Origin: Comamonadaceae bacterium
Lineage (GTDB): Bacteria; Pseudomonadota; Gammaproteobacteria; Burkholderiales; Burkholderiaceae_C
DNA length: 5,594 nucleotides
Direction: 5' to 3'
NCBI GenBank assembly: GCA_947374505.1
Contig: CANCCE010000185.1
Span: 1-5,594 of the forward strand
Part shown: positions 1-5,594 of the stretch, in pieces
Position numbering within the stretch: position 1 is the first letter of the stretch
Layout: every line of letters starts with the position of its first letter
Notes under the pieces: model-generated
What the model saw: only the letters and a program-made list of their open reading frames with translations
Told to the model about the DNA's origin: nothing
Databases searched by the model: none
Program-made: the position numbers and the translations under genes

Positions 1-1823
1 ACCAACAGCGACAACAGAATGCCGAGCACACCGCCCAACAAACACACCAGCACGGCTTCAATTAAAAACTGCTGGCGGATATCGCCTTGCCGCGCACCGA
101 CGGCCATGCGCACACCGATCTCGCCCGTCCGCTCGGTCACCGACACCAGCATGATGTTCATCACCCCAATGCCGCCAACGATCAACGAGATCAGTGCGAT
201 GGCCGAGATCAGCAGCGTCATCGTCTTTGTGGTGCTTTCAACCGTCTGACGAATCGTGTCCGTGTTGAGCACGTAAAAATCCACCAACCCGTGCCGCTGC
301 CGCAGCAAGGTGTTGATGCCTTGTTCGGCGACTTCGGCCGAGACATCGTCGCTGATGCGCACGGTGATGCTGCGCAGGTAGTTTTGACCGATCACACGGC
401 TCATGGCAGAGGTGTACGGAATCCACACATTGAGCCAATCAGGATTGCCAAAGGCGGAGTCGCTGCGCTTAGCCACGCCGACCACGCGACACGGCACCTG
501 GTCAATCAAGATGACTTCGCCGACCGGGTTGGGGTTGTTTGGAAAGAGTTGTTTGCGCGTGTTGTCGTCGATCACAACTTCCTGCGCCAGGCTGGCCACG
601 CTGTCGGCGTCAAAAGGACGACCCAACGCCATCTCCACACCACGCACGCGAAAGTACTGCTCGCCGACGCCGTTGACGGTGCCGGTCAGCGCGATGTTGC
701 CGTGTAGCAGCGTGACCGTGGTGTACAAAGTCGGCGTGACGCTGTCAACATAACTTTGTTCGGCCAGCGCCGCCGCGTCGCTCGGCACCAAAGTACGCAC
801 GCGACCGGCGCGTCTATCGCCAAAACCACTGCCCGAAAAAATCTCAATCGTGTTGGTGCCAATAGCGCTGATGCTTTTCAGAATTTGCTGGCGCGAGCCT
901 TCGCCCAACGCCACCACGGAAACCACCGAAGCGATGCCGATGATGATGCCCAGCATCGTCAAAAACGTCCGCAAGCGGTGCGCGTTCATGGCCAACACGG
1001 CCATCCGGAAAGCCTCGCTAAAACGGTCACGCCCGGCTTGCCAGCGGCCGCTGCTGCTGGCCACCGGTTTCAACGCAGCGGCGGCTTTGGCGGCCTCCGG
1101 TCGGGTCATGCGATCAGCCACCACGCGGCCGTCACTCAACTCAATGATGCGCTCGGCGTTGGCGGCCACCTGCATGTCGTGCGTGACGATGATGATGGTG
1201 TGGCCCTCGGCGTGCAACTCGAGCAAAATCTTCATCACCTCGGCGCCGCTGTGCGTGTCGAGGGCGCCGGTCGGCTCGTCGGCCAGCAGCACATGGCCAC
1301 CATTCATCAGCGCGCGTGCAATGCTGACACGCTGTTGTTGGCCGCCCGACAACTGGCCGGGCTTGTGCTGCAGACGGTCGGCCATGCCAAGGCGCGTCAG
1401 CAGCGCCGTCGAACGTTCGCGGCGCGACGGCCGATCGCGTCCCGCATAGACTGCCGGCACTTCCACATTGCTCAGGGCACTCAAGTCGTTCAGCAAGTGG
1501 TAGCGCTGAAAAATAAACCCGAAATGTTCGCGCCGCAGTTCCGCCAATGCGTCGGGCCCTAGCTCGGCGATCGGCCGACCGGCCACGCGGTAGGTGCCCG
1601 CACTGGGTTTGTCGAGACAGCCGAGAATGTTCATCAGCGTCGACTTGCCCGAACCGGACGCGCCCACGATGGCAACCATCTCGCCGGCCCGTATATCTAT
1701 ATTGATGTCGGTGAGCACGGTGATCGTGCCCTCACCGGCTGGAAAGTCGCGCTGAAGTCCGCGCAGCTCAAGCAGCGCGGGGGCGCCGTTGGCGGTCGCC
1801 GTGGCGTTCACAACATCAGTCAT
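1..1823 (-). CDS. macB: MacB-type ABC transporter, fused ATPase and permease (3' end outside window)
   Basis: Inner-membrane half of a MacA-MacB-TolC type tripartite pump. MacB dimers use cytoplasmic ATP hydrolysis to drive periplasmic substrates through the adaptor and an outer-membrane channel. The translation from 1823 is open for 607 residues to the window edge. The ATPase domain shows Walker A GASGSGKST (54-62), Q-loop Q106, signature LSGGQQQR (158-165), Walker B VLLADEP (178-184), D-loop GALD (186-189) and H-loop H215. A linker leads to transmembrane segment 1 (about 285-306), then a large periplasmic domain (about 307-530), segment 2 (about 533-558) and segment 3 (from about 586), which is cut by the edge. 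E. coli MacB has 648 residues, so about 40 are missing, including the last membrane segment. The ATG overlaps the macA stop by one base and has no clear Shine-Dalgarno sequence, which suggests translational coupling. Substrate is unknown: relatives export macrolides, lipopeptides, siderophores or haem-related compounds. The family call is very secure. Confidence 0.96.
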   Translation of the reverse strand, partial: MTDVVNATATANGAPALLELRGLQRDFPAGEGTITVLTDINIDIRAGEMVAIVGASGSGKSTLMNILGCLDKPSAGTYRVAGRPIAELGPDALAELRREHFGFIFQRYHLLNDLSALSNVEVPAVYAGRDRPSRRERSTALLTRLGMADRLQHKPGQLSGGQQQRVSIARALMNGGHVLLADEPTGALDTHSGAEVMKILLELHAEGHTIIIVTHDMQVAANAERIIELSDGRVVADRMTRPEAAKAAAALKPVASSSGRWQAGRDRFSEAFRMAVLAMNAHRLRTFLTMLGIIIGIASVVSVVALGEGSRQQILKSISAIGTNTIEIFSGSGFGDRRAGRVRTLVPSDAAALAEQSYVDSVTPTLYTTVTLLHGNIALTGTVNGVGEQYFRVRGVEMALGRPFDADSVASLAQEVVIDDNTRKQLFPNNPNPVGEVILIDQVPCRVVGVAKRSDSAFGNPDWLNVWIPYTSAMSRVIGQNYLRSITVRISDDVSAEVAEQGINTLLRQRHGLVDFYVLNTDTIRQTVESTTKTMTLLISAIALISLIVGGIGVMNIMLVSVTERTGEIGVRMAVGARQGDIRQQFLIEAVLVCLLGGVLGILLSLL

Positions 1824-1825
1824 TA
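1821..1825 (-). promoter_or_regulatory. TAATG stop/start overlap between macA and macB
   Basis: The macA stop TAA (1825-1823) and the macB start ATG (1823-1821) share one A. No Shine-Dalgarno-like purine run lies just upstream; the bases there are CCCCGCATGCGGTTT on the coding strand. Such overlaps usually mean that ribosomes ending macA restart on macB, which would keep adaptor and transporter in proportion. The overlap is seen directly; the coupling is inferred. Confidence 0.7.
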
Positions 1826-3046
1826 AAACCGCATGCGGGGAGGCTGCCGCTGTGCCGGCTGACTGCCGGGCGCTGCTGCTTCACTCAGCACGACCTTGTC
1901 GCCCACCGCCAAGCCCTCGAGGATTTCCGCATTCACGTTGTTGTTGACGCCCACTTTGATGGCACGTTTTTCGGCCTTGCCGGCGGCATTGACCACGCGC
2001 ACGCTGGCGGCCCCGCGCCGACCGGACTGCTCAATCGCGGCCGATGGAATGGTGATGACGCCCTTGGCTTCGTTCAGCACGATGTAAACCTGCGCCGTCA
2101 TGGAGATGCGCAACAGGCCATCGGGGTTCGGCACATCCAGCAGACCGTTGTAATAAATCGCCGTGGCGGTGTTGACGGTCGTCGCGGTGTCGGTGACGAT
2201 CGTGTCAGGTGCTGGCTCCACACTGCGCAGCGTCGTGTAGTAGCGCTTTTCAGGTGCCCCCAAAATAGTGAAATAAACCTTCTGGCCAGGCTTGACGCGC
2301 ACCACGTCCGCTTCCGAAATCTGCGCTTTGACCGTGATCGTTTCGAGCATCGCCAGCTTGATGATGACCGGAGCGTTTTGGTTAGCATTGACGGTTTGCC
2401 CCTGCTGCGCCACCAAGGCCACGACAACGCCATCCATGGGCGCCAAAATGCGCGTATAACTTAAGTTCACTTGCGCGGTGTCGGCTGCGATGCGAGCCTG
2501 CGCAATTTGCGCCTCCGATGTTTTCACATCCGCGCGGCTGGTGCCCAAGTTGGCCTCTGCCTGCTCATAGGTCTGGCGCGAACTCGCATCCGCCGCCAGC
2601 AACTCTTTTTCTCGGCGAAAGCTCAACTCGGCCTGCTTGAGCGAGGCCTGGCGGGAGCCCATCAGCGCCTCGGCACTCAGCAAAGCCGCCTCCGTGTTGC
2701 GCAAATCGTTTTGCTGCTTCATGGCGTCAATCTCGGCGATCAGTTGGCCTTTTTTGACACTGTCACCCAGCGCCACATTCAAAGTTTTGATTTGCCCTGA
2801 AGCCTGCGCGCCGACGCTGACCTGTTTGAATGCCTGCAAGGTTCCGGTGGCCAAGACCGATTGCTCAACGTCTGCCAACGCCGCGGTGGCGGTCACATAG
2901 GCGGGTGCTTTGTTGACGGGGAAAAAATACAGTTTGACACCTGCAGCCAACCCCAACAACAGCAACGCAGCCAGTGCATAGCGCCAGCGCTTGAAAAAAT
3001 GAGACAGTTTGAAAGCAGAAGAAATCATGGATGCGGATTTTGGCAT
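1823..3046 (-). CDS. macA: MacA-type periplasmic adaptor (membrane fusion protein, HlyD/RND-MFP family)
   Basis: Periplasmic adaptor that links MacB to an outer-membrane channel and stimulates the MacB ATPase. With the ATG at 3046 it has 407 residues (E. coli MacA: 371). An N-terminal basic stretch (KRWR, 19-22) precedes one membrane anchor (about 23-42). Next come the MacA-like start of the mature part (EQSVLATGTL, 61-70), a first lipoyl half (about 75-108), an Ala/Gln/Glu-rich helical hairpin (about 109-195), the second lipoyl half (LSYTRILAPMDG, 195-206), and the beta-barrel and membrane-proximal regions (e.g. VPNPDGLLRISMTAQV, 305-320). The C-terminal tail is Gln/Pro-rich. The frame stays open upstream to an ATG at 3202, but that would add 52 residues before the anchor and run into the divergent ppk2 gene, so I reject it. 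ATG 3028 (401 residues) is an equally possible start; neither has a good ribosome binding site. macB follows immediately in the same operon. Confidence 0.94.
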   Translation of the reverse strand: MPKSASMISSAFKLSHFFKRWRYALAALLLLGLAAGVKLYFFPVNKAPAYVTATAALADVEQSVLATGTLQAFKQVSVGAQASGQIKTLNVALGDSVKKGQLIAEIDAMKQQNDLRNTEAALLSAEALMGSRQASLKQAELSFRREKELLAADASSRQTYEQAEANLGTSRADVKTSEAQIAQARIAADTAQVNLSYTRILAPMDGVVVALVAQQGQTVNANQNAPVIIKLAMLETITVKAQISEADVVRVKPGQKVYFTILGAPEKRYYTTLRSVEPAPDTIVTDTATTVNTATAIYYNGLLDVPNPDGLLRISMTAQVYIVLNEAKGVITIPSAAIEQSGRRGAASVRVVNAAGKAEKRAIKVGVNNNVNAEILEGLAVGDKVVLSEAAAPGSQPAQRQPPRMRF

Positions 3047-3119
3047 AGGCTGCACTTTACAAGGCTCTCGTGACACGCGTTTTGCGACGGGGCAATGCAC
3101 CGGGAAAGCCCGAATTCGT

Positions 3120-3148
3120 TTGGCATTTACTGCCGGCGTAGGTACATT
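3120..3148 (+). promoter_or_regulatory. candidate sigma70 promoter for ppk2
   Basis: TTGGCA (3120-3125, one mismatch to TTGACA) and TACATT (3143-3148, two mismatches to TATAAT) are separated by exactly 17 bases. Transcription would begin near 3155, only a few bases before the ATG at 3158. This is the best match I found by eye in the 111-bp divergent gap. It may be chance. Confidence 0.4.
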
Positions 3149-3157
3149 CAAGTCATC

Positions 3158-3985
3158 ATGACCCACATTGACCTTTCCACATGGCGCGTGAAAGCCGAGC
3201 ACGCCTTCCAGCTCAAAAATCTGGCGACTTTGCCGACAGACTCAGAAACGTCCAAAGACGCTGAAAACGACGAGTGGCCGGAGTTGTTCCAAAAAGCCGC
3301 CGACAAACTCGAAAAACTGCAGCTGATGCTGCATGCCGGAAAAAGCAAGGGCTTGCTCTTGGTGCTGCAAGGCATGGACACCGCCGGCAAGGACGGCAGT
3401 ATTCGCAGCGTGTTTTCGCATGTCAGTCCGTTGGGGGTTCGCGCCGAAGCTTTTGGCGTGCCCAGCGAAGAAGAAAAGCGCCACGATTTTTTGTGGCGGA
3501 TTCACCGCAAAGCACCCGCGCTTGGGGAGATGGCGATTTTCAATCGCAGCCATTATGAGGACGTGCTGGTGCCGCGGGTGCGTGGCTGGATCGACAAGTC
3601 CGTCTGGCTCAAGCGCTACCAACACATTGCCAACTTTGAAGCCCTGCTACATGACCAAGGCATCACGGTGCTGAAGTGCTACCTGCACATCTCCAAACAG
3701 GAACAAAAAAAGCGCCTGCAAGCCCGACTTGACGACCCGCTTAAACAATGGAAACTGCAAGGCTCGGATTTTTCAGACCGCCAGCTTTGGCCTGACTACC
3801 TGGAAGCCTACCAAGAAGCCATGGCTGCCACCAGCAGCAGCAACGCGCCCTGGTACGTGGTCCCGGCTGACTCCAAACGCTACCGCGATTTGTTTTTGGC
3901 TGAGTTGCTGGCCCACACGCTTGAAAAAATGGATTTGGCTTTCCCGCCCAAGTCGTTTGATTTGTCGTCGGTTCAGCTCGATTGA
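3158..3985 (+). CDS. ppk2: polyphosphate kinase 2 family, class III-like polyphosphate:nucleotide phosphotransferase
   Basis: Cytoplasmic enzyme that transfers phosphate between inorganic polyphosphate and nucleotides. Class III members phosphorylate AMP and ADP, making ATP from polyphosphate. The 275-residue product has the P-loop-like core of the family: Walker A GMDTAGKDG (72-80), the following SIRSVFSHVSPLGV segment, AFGVPSEEE (98-106), and the Walker B/lid-entry block IFNRSHYEDVLVPRV (127-141). LHISKQEQKKRLQARLDDP and NAPWYVVPADSKRYRD follow. The sequence resembles, from memory, the class III enzyme of Meiothermus ruber over nearly its whole length, including the NRSHYED version of the motif. 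Exact class and nucleotide preference still need a tree or an assay. I chose ATG 3158 because family similarity starts there; ATG 3095 would add 21 unlike residues. No Shine-Dalgarno sequence is evident. The gene is divergent from macA, and its last 13 bases overlap the end of the convergent CHAD gene. Confidence 0.93.
   Translation: MTHIDLSTWRVKAEHAFQLKNLATLPTDSETSKDAENDEWPELFQKAADKLEKLQLMLHAGKSKGLLLVLQGMDTAGKDGSIRSVFSHVSPLGVRAEAFGVPSEEEKRHDFLWRIHRKAPALGEMAIFNRSHYEDVLVPRVRGWIDKSVWLKRYQHIANFEALLHDQGITVLKCYLHISKQEQKKRLQARLDDPLKQWKLQGSDFSDRQLWPDYLEAYQEAMAATSSSNAPWYVVPADSKRYRDLFLAELLAHTLEKMDLAFPPKSFDLSSVQLD
3973..3985. other. 13-bp tail-to-tail overlap of ppk2 and the CHAD gene
   Basis: The CHAD stop (TGA on the minus strand, 3975-3973) lies inside the ppk2 coding sequence, and the ppk2 stop (TGA, 3983-3985) lies inside the CHAD coding sequence. 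No hairpin with a T-run is visible between or just beyond the two stops, so each transcript probably runs some way into the other gene and forms complementary 3' ends. Confidence 0.85.
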
Positions 3986-4854
3986 TCGGCCAAGCCCTGC
4001 AGGAACTGCAAAATAGCGTCGTCCGCCGCCACGCTGGCGGCCAAGGTGTGGGCTTGCTGCAGATCACGCTTGCCACCTAGCTGGGTTTGCACCTCCGCCG
4101 CCTGCTGACGCCAACGTTGGCTGCGCTGCCCGGGCAGCAAGAAGCCCAATGCATCCAAGCCGTAGCGCAGCCGTTTAGCCAAGATGCGGACGCGGTGCTG
4201 CTGGTCCGGGTTGGTGCTGTCCCGACCGCTTTTCAAGGACTTCTTAAAACGTGTGCGCCAGTCGGCCAAGCGTTGCCGCGCCCAGCGCTGCAACGGAAAT
4301 TTTTGAACGTCCACACTGGGCGATACCTCTGACACGCCATCGACCCATGCCGTGAGCGCCAACAAAGTGGCAACGATGGTGGCTTGTTGAAGTTCGCTGC
4401 GCACCAAGCTGCGTTGCTCTTCGGCTAAGCGTTGCAAGGCTTGGCTCATCTGCCACCAATCCCGACGCCGGCGGGCCAGCGCTGCACGGGTCTGAAGGCC
4501 GCCGTCCATGTAAGTGCTGCGGCACTGCGGCAGCATCTCGGTGAGGGCCACGTCCAGATCGCGCAGTGCACCCAAGCCTTTTAGCAGCGGCTGCAAAGGG
4601 GTCAGTGAGGGCATCGATTTGAGCTTCAGCGCGGGTTCGAACAGCCGCAGATGACTTTTAAAACGCCGCCACGCCACCCGCGCTTGGTGCACCACCTCAG
4701 GATCATCTGAGCCGCGCAGCGTCGTCAGATGGCTGGTGAACTGAGTCAGTGTCTCGCCAAGCACAAGGGCGGCGGCCGCCTGCACCGTGTTCGCTTTTGA
4801 ACGCGTTGGTGGCCCGACGGTCAGCGGGACTGCGGGTGTATGTCGATCAAACAT
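3973..4854 (-). CDS. CHAD-domain protein, probable polyphosphate-binding (phosin-like)
   Basis: CHAD (conserved histidine alpha-helical domain) proteins fold as two four-helix bundles around a basic groove that binds polyphosphate. Members in Ralstonia eutropha were found on polyphosphate granules. The 293-residue product is helical and rich in Arg, Gln, Leu and Ala, and shows the duplicated motif. The first half has VHQARVAWRRFKSHLRLFEP (55-74) with H56, then GALRDLDVAL (95-104). The second half has HRVRILAKRLRYGLDALG (220-237) with H220, then LGGKRDLQQAH (259-269). No CYTH (triphosphate tunnel) domain precedes it, so this is the stand-alone form. The ATG at 4854 is forced, because an in-frame stop lies a short way upstream; AAAGGTG about 13 bases before it is a poor, distant ribosome binding site. 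The convergent neighbour is ppk2, with a 13-bp overlap. The regulator gene lies 62 bp upstream on the same strand, so co-transcription is possible. It is probably structural or regulatory rather than enzymatic. Confidence 0.88.
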   Translation of the reverse strand: MFDRHTPAVPLTVGPPTRSKANTVQAAAALVLGETLTQFTSHLTTLRGSDDPEVVHQARVAWRRFKSHLRLFEPALKLKSMPSLTPLQPLLKGLGALRDLDVALTEMLPQCRSTYMDGGLQTRAALARRRRDWWQMSQALQRLAEEQRSLVRSELQQATIVATLLALTAWVDGVSEVSPSVDVQKFPLQRWARQRLADWRTRFKKSLKSGRDSTNPDQQHRVRILAKRLRYGLDALGFLLPGQRSQRWRQQAAEVQTQLGGKRDLQQAHTLAASVAADDAILQFLQGLADQSS

Positions 4855-4916
4855 GATGGCGAATTTGCACCTTTGGGCTCAGGCTGTCCAGCGGTCTTTT
4901 TCCGAAGTTGCCAAGG

Positions 4917-5393
4917 TCAAACCCCCAAATGTCCCAGCGGCAGCGCCCCACCGGCCTTCACTTCGCCCAGCGAAAAGCTGGTGTGCAGGTCTTTGACGTT
5001 GGGCAGGTTGATGATGCTTTGCAGCGCGAATTTGCTGAACGCTTCTAAGTCGCGCGCGACCACCTGCAGCTCAAAAGTGCCGGTGCCACTGATGTAGTGA
5101 CACGAAACGATCTCGGGCAGCTTACGGATGGCGTCTTCCAGCTCACGGGTGGCTTCACCGGTGTTGCGTTCGGCGTCGATGCGCACAAAGGCCAGCACGC
5201 CCAGACCGATTTTTTGGCGGTTGATTTCAGCGCGGTAACCGGTGATGAAGCCAGACTCTTCAAGTGCCCGCACGCGGCGCCAACAGGGCGCCGCGGACAG
5301 CCCGATGCGCGAGGCCAGCTCGGCATTGGTCAGCCGAGCGTCGATCTGCAACTCTTTCAGAATGGCCACGTCAAATTTATCAAGTGTCTGCAT
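4917..5393 (-). CDS. Lrp/AsnC-family transcriptional regulator
   Basis: DNA-binding regulator of the leucine-responsive/AsnC family, which usually senses an amino acid or related metabolite and controls neighbouring metabolic genes and often its own. With ATG 5393 the product has 158 residues, the usual family size. The N-terminal winged helix-turn-helix is clear: LDKFDVAILKELQIDARLTN (4-23), AELASRIGLSAAPCWRRVRA (24-43), LEESGFITGY (44-53). The C-terminal RAM/AsnC ligand domain follows (about 64-143), with GLGVLAFVRID (63-73) and ISGTGTFELQVVARDLEAF (101-119). In the last block, where many relatives have a G-x-x-D-Y-x-L pattern at the effector/oligomer site, this protein reads GTFELQ, so its ligand may differ. 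The frame extends upstream to ATG 5453, but those 20 residues precede the normal start of the family. The gene is divergent from the oxidoreductase gene at 5520, its likely target. No convincing Shine-Dalgarno sequence precedes ATG 5393. Confidence 0.93.
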   Translation of the reverse strand: MQTLDKFDVAILKELQIDARLTNAELASRIGLSAAPCWRRVRALEESGFITGYRAEINRQKIGLGVLAFVRIDAERNTGEATRELEDAIRKLPEIVSCHYISGTGTFELQVVARDLEAFSKFALQSIINLPNVKDLHTSFSLGEVKAGGALPLGHLGV

Positions 5394-5410
5394 AAATGGT
5401 ATTTTTAAGA

Positions 5411-5459
5411 AAGAATCTTGCGCAGGATAGCCTAAATAGGGCACAAAACGCAAAGACTT
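5411..5459. promoter_or_regulatory. three short dyads with about 20.5-bp spacing, candidate Lrp-type operator region
   Basis: AAGA-A-TCTT (5411-5419, centre 5415), CCTA-AA-TAGG (5431-5440, centre 5435.5) and AAG-A-CTT (5453-5459, centre 5456) lie on one face of the helix, about two turns apart. Lrp-family octamers typically bind several phased, AT-rich, imperfect palindromes near divergent promoters. The arms are only 3-4 bp, so chance cannot be excluded. Confidence 0.3.
5424..5453 (-). promoter_or_regulatory. candidate promoter for the Lrp-family gene
   Basis: On the minus strand, TTGCGT (5453-5448) and TATCCT (5429-5424) are 18 bases apart. They would give a start near 5417 and a leader of about 24 bases. 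The match to consensus is moderate (TTG kept; four of six in the -10). The dyad at 5431-5440 falls between the two boxes, so a protein bound there could block polymerase. Weak evidence. Confidence 0.3.
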
Positions 5460-5488
5460 ATCCAGGTCTGCCGCCTACACTTTGACGG

Positions 5489-5494
5489 TATAAA
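5489..5494 (+). promoter_or_regulatory. -10-like box upstream of the oxidoreductase gene
   Basis: TATAAA (five of six to TATAAT) sits 25 bases before the start codon, which would give a leader of about 20 bases that includes the GGAG ribosome site. No recognisable -35 lies 16-18 bases upstream, as expected if the promoter needs an activator such as the divergent Lrp-family protein. Weak evidence. Confidence 0.25.
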
Positions 5495-5507
5495 AATTTG
5501 AAAATCT

Positions 5508-5511
5508 GGAG
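5508..5511 (+). promoter_or_regulatory. ribosome binding site GGAG for the gene starting at 5520
   Basis: GGAG (within CTGGAGAT) lies eight bases before the ATG at 5520. It is the only well-formed Shine-Dalgarno sequence in the window and supports this start. Confidence 0.75.
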
Positions 5512-5519
5512 ATCCAGCC

Positions 5520-5594
5520 ATGAACGCACCTTTGCCTGAGCACATCCGCAAGTCACTTGAAACGGTCACCCTCGACGACAAGTACTCGCTGGAC
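5520..5594 (+). CDS. N-terminus of a probable indolepyruvate ferredoxin oxidoreductase family protein (cut by window edge)
   Basis: Only the first 25 residues are present. They start MNAPLPEHIRKSLE and continue ETVTLDDKYSL. From memory, this opening, especially the VTLDDKYxL block, is typical of the long (about 1,150-1,200 residue) fused IorA-IorB type proteins of Burkholderiales and other Proteobacteria. These thiamine diphosphate enzymes oxidatively decarboxylate aryl pyruvates such as indolepyruvate to the acyl-CoA, as part of aromatic amino acid breakdown. No catalytic motif can be seen in so short a piece, so the call rests on N-terminal resemblance, the good ribosome site at 5508-5511 and the divergent Lrp/AsnC-family regulator, a common partner of amino acid catabolic genes. 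Confidence 0.7.
   Translation, partial: MNAPLPEHIRKSLETVTLDDKYSLD

Noticed and set aside
87..1562. Long plus-strand open frames (87-707, 756-1562, 850-1449) opposite macB
   Set aside because: They are antisense to a clear, continuous MacB reading frame, have low-complexity Arg/His/Ala-rich translations with no family resemblance, and arise from the high GC at third codon positions.
3095..3157. N-terminal extension of ppk2 to the ATG at 3095
   Set aside because: The extra 21 residues do not look like the PPK2 family and lie over the promoter-like boxes; ATG 3158 is preferred.
3047..3202. N-terminal extension of macA to the ATG at 3202
   Set aside because: It would put 52 residues before the membrane anchor, has no MacA resemblance, and crosses the divergent ppk2 start. 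Starts at 3046 or 3028 fit the family.
3242..3625. Minus-strand open frame inside ppk2, and similar frames on either strand inside ppk2 and the CHAD gene
   Set aside because: Shadows of well-supported genes; no recognisable domain, start context or conservation argument.
4855..4916. Possible terminator between the Lrp-family gene and the CHAD gene
   Set aside because: I could not find a convincing GC-rich hairpin followed by a T-run in this 62-bp gap, so read-through is as likely as termination.
5394..5453. N-terminal extension of the Lrp-family gene to the ATG at 5453
   Set aside because: Family members start just before the first helix, matching the Met at 5393; the extension covers the AT-rich divergent regulatory region.
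1..5594. Mobile elements, CRISPR arrays, tRNA genes, riboswitches, phage-defence genes
   Set aside because: No transposase, inverted terminal repeats, regularly spaced repeats, cloverleaf-like sequence or defence-gene motif was seen.

Overview
The window reads as ordinary chromosome of a betaproteobacterium, most likely Burkholderiales and perhaps Comamonadaceae. The reasons are moderately high GC, the protein families and their flavour, and the first residues of an indolepyruvate ferredoxin oxidoreductase-type protein at the right edge. This placement is inference from family resemblance; no rRNA or other marker gene is present. There are six protein-coding genes and almost no empty space. 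No tRNA, rRNA, CRISPR array, insertion sequence or prophage feature was seen.

Left part (1-3046, minus strand): a MacAB-type tripartite export system. The periplasmic adaptor gene macA is followed directly by macB (ABC ATPase plus permease), with the stop and start codons sharing one base (TAATG). macB runs off the left edge after 607 codons, roughly 40 short of the usual length. Any TolC-like outer-membrane partner would lie beyond the edge.

Middle (3158-4854): a polyphosphate pair in convergent arrangement. A class III-like polyphosphate kinase 2 (plus strand) and a stand-alone CHAD-domain protein (minus strand) meet tail to tail and overlap by 13 bp. PPK2 moves phosphate between polyphosphate and nucleotides. 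CHAD proteins bind polyphosphate and are found on polyphosphate granules, so the two probably work on the same polymer. ppk2 is divergent from macA across a 111-bp gap. The best promoter-like sequence there would start the transcript only a few bases before the ATG.

Right part (4917-5594): an Lrp/AsnC-family regulator (minus strand) is divergent from the first 25 codons of a probable fused indolepyruvate ferredoxin oxidoreductase (plus strand). The 126-bp gap between them is AT-rich. It holds three short dyads about 20.5 bp apart, and the regulator probably acts there on its own gene and on the oxidoreductase gene.

I found no clearly undescribed system. The points most worth a second look are the overlapping ppk2/CHAD pair, the possibly leaderless ppk2 transcript, and the spaced dyads in the regulator/oxidoreductase gap.
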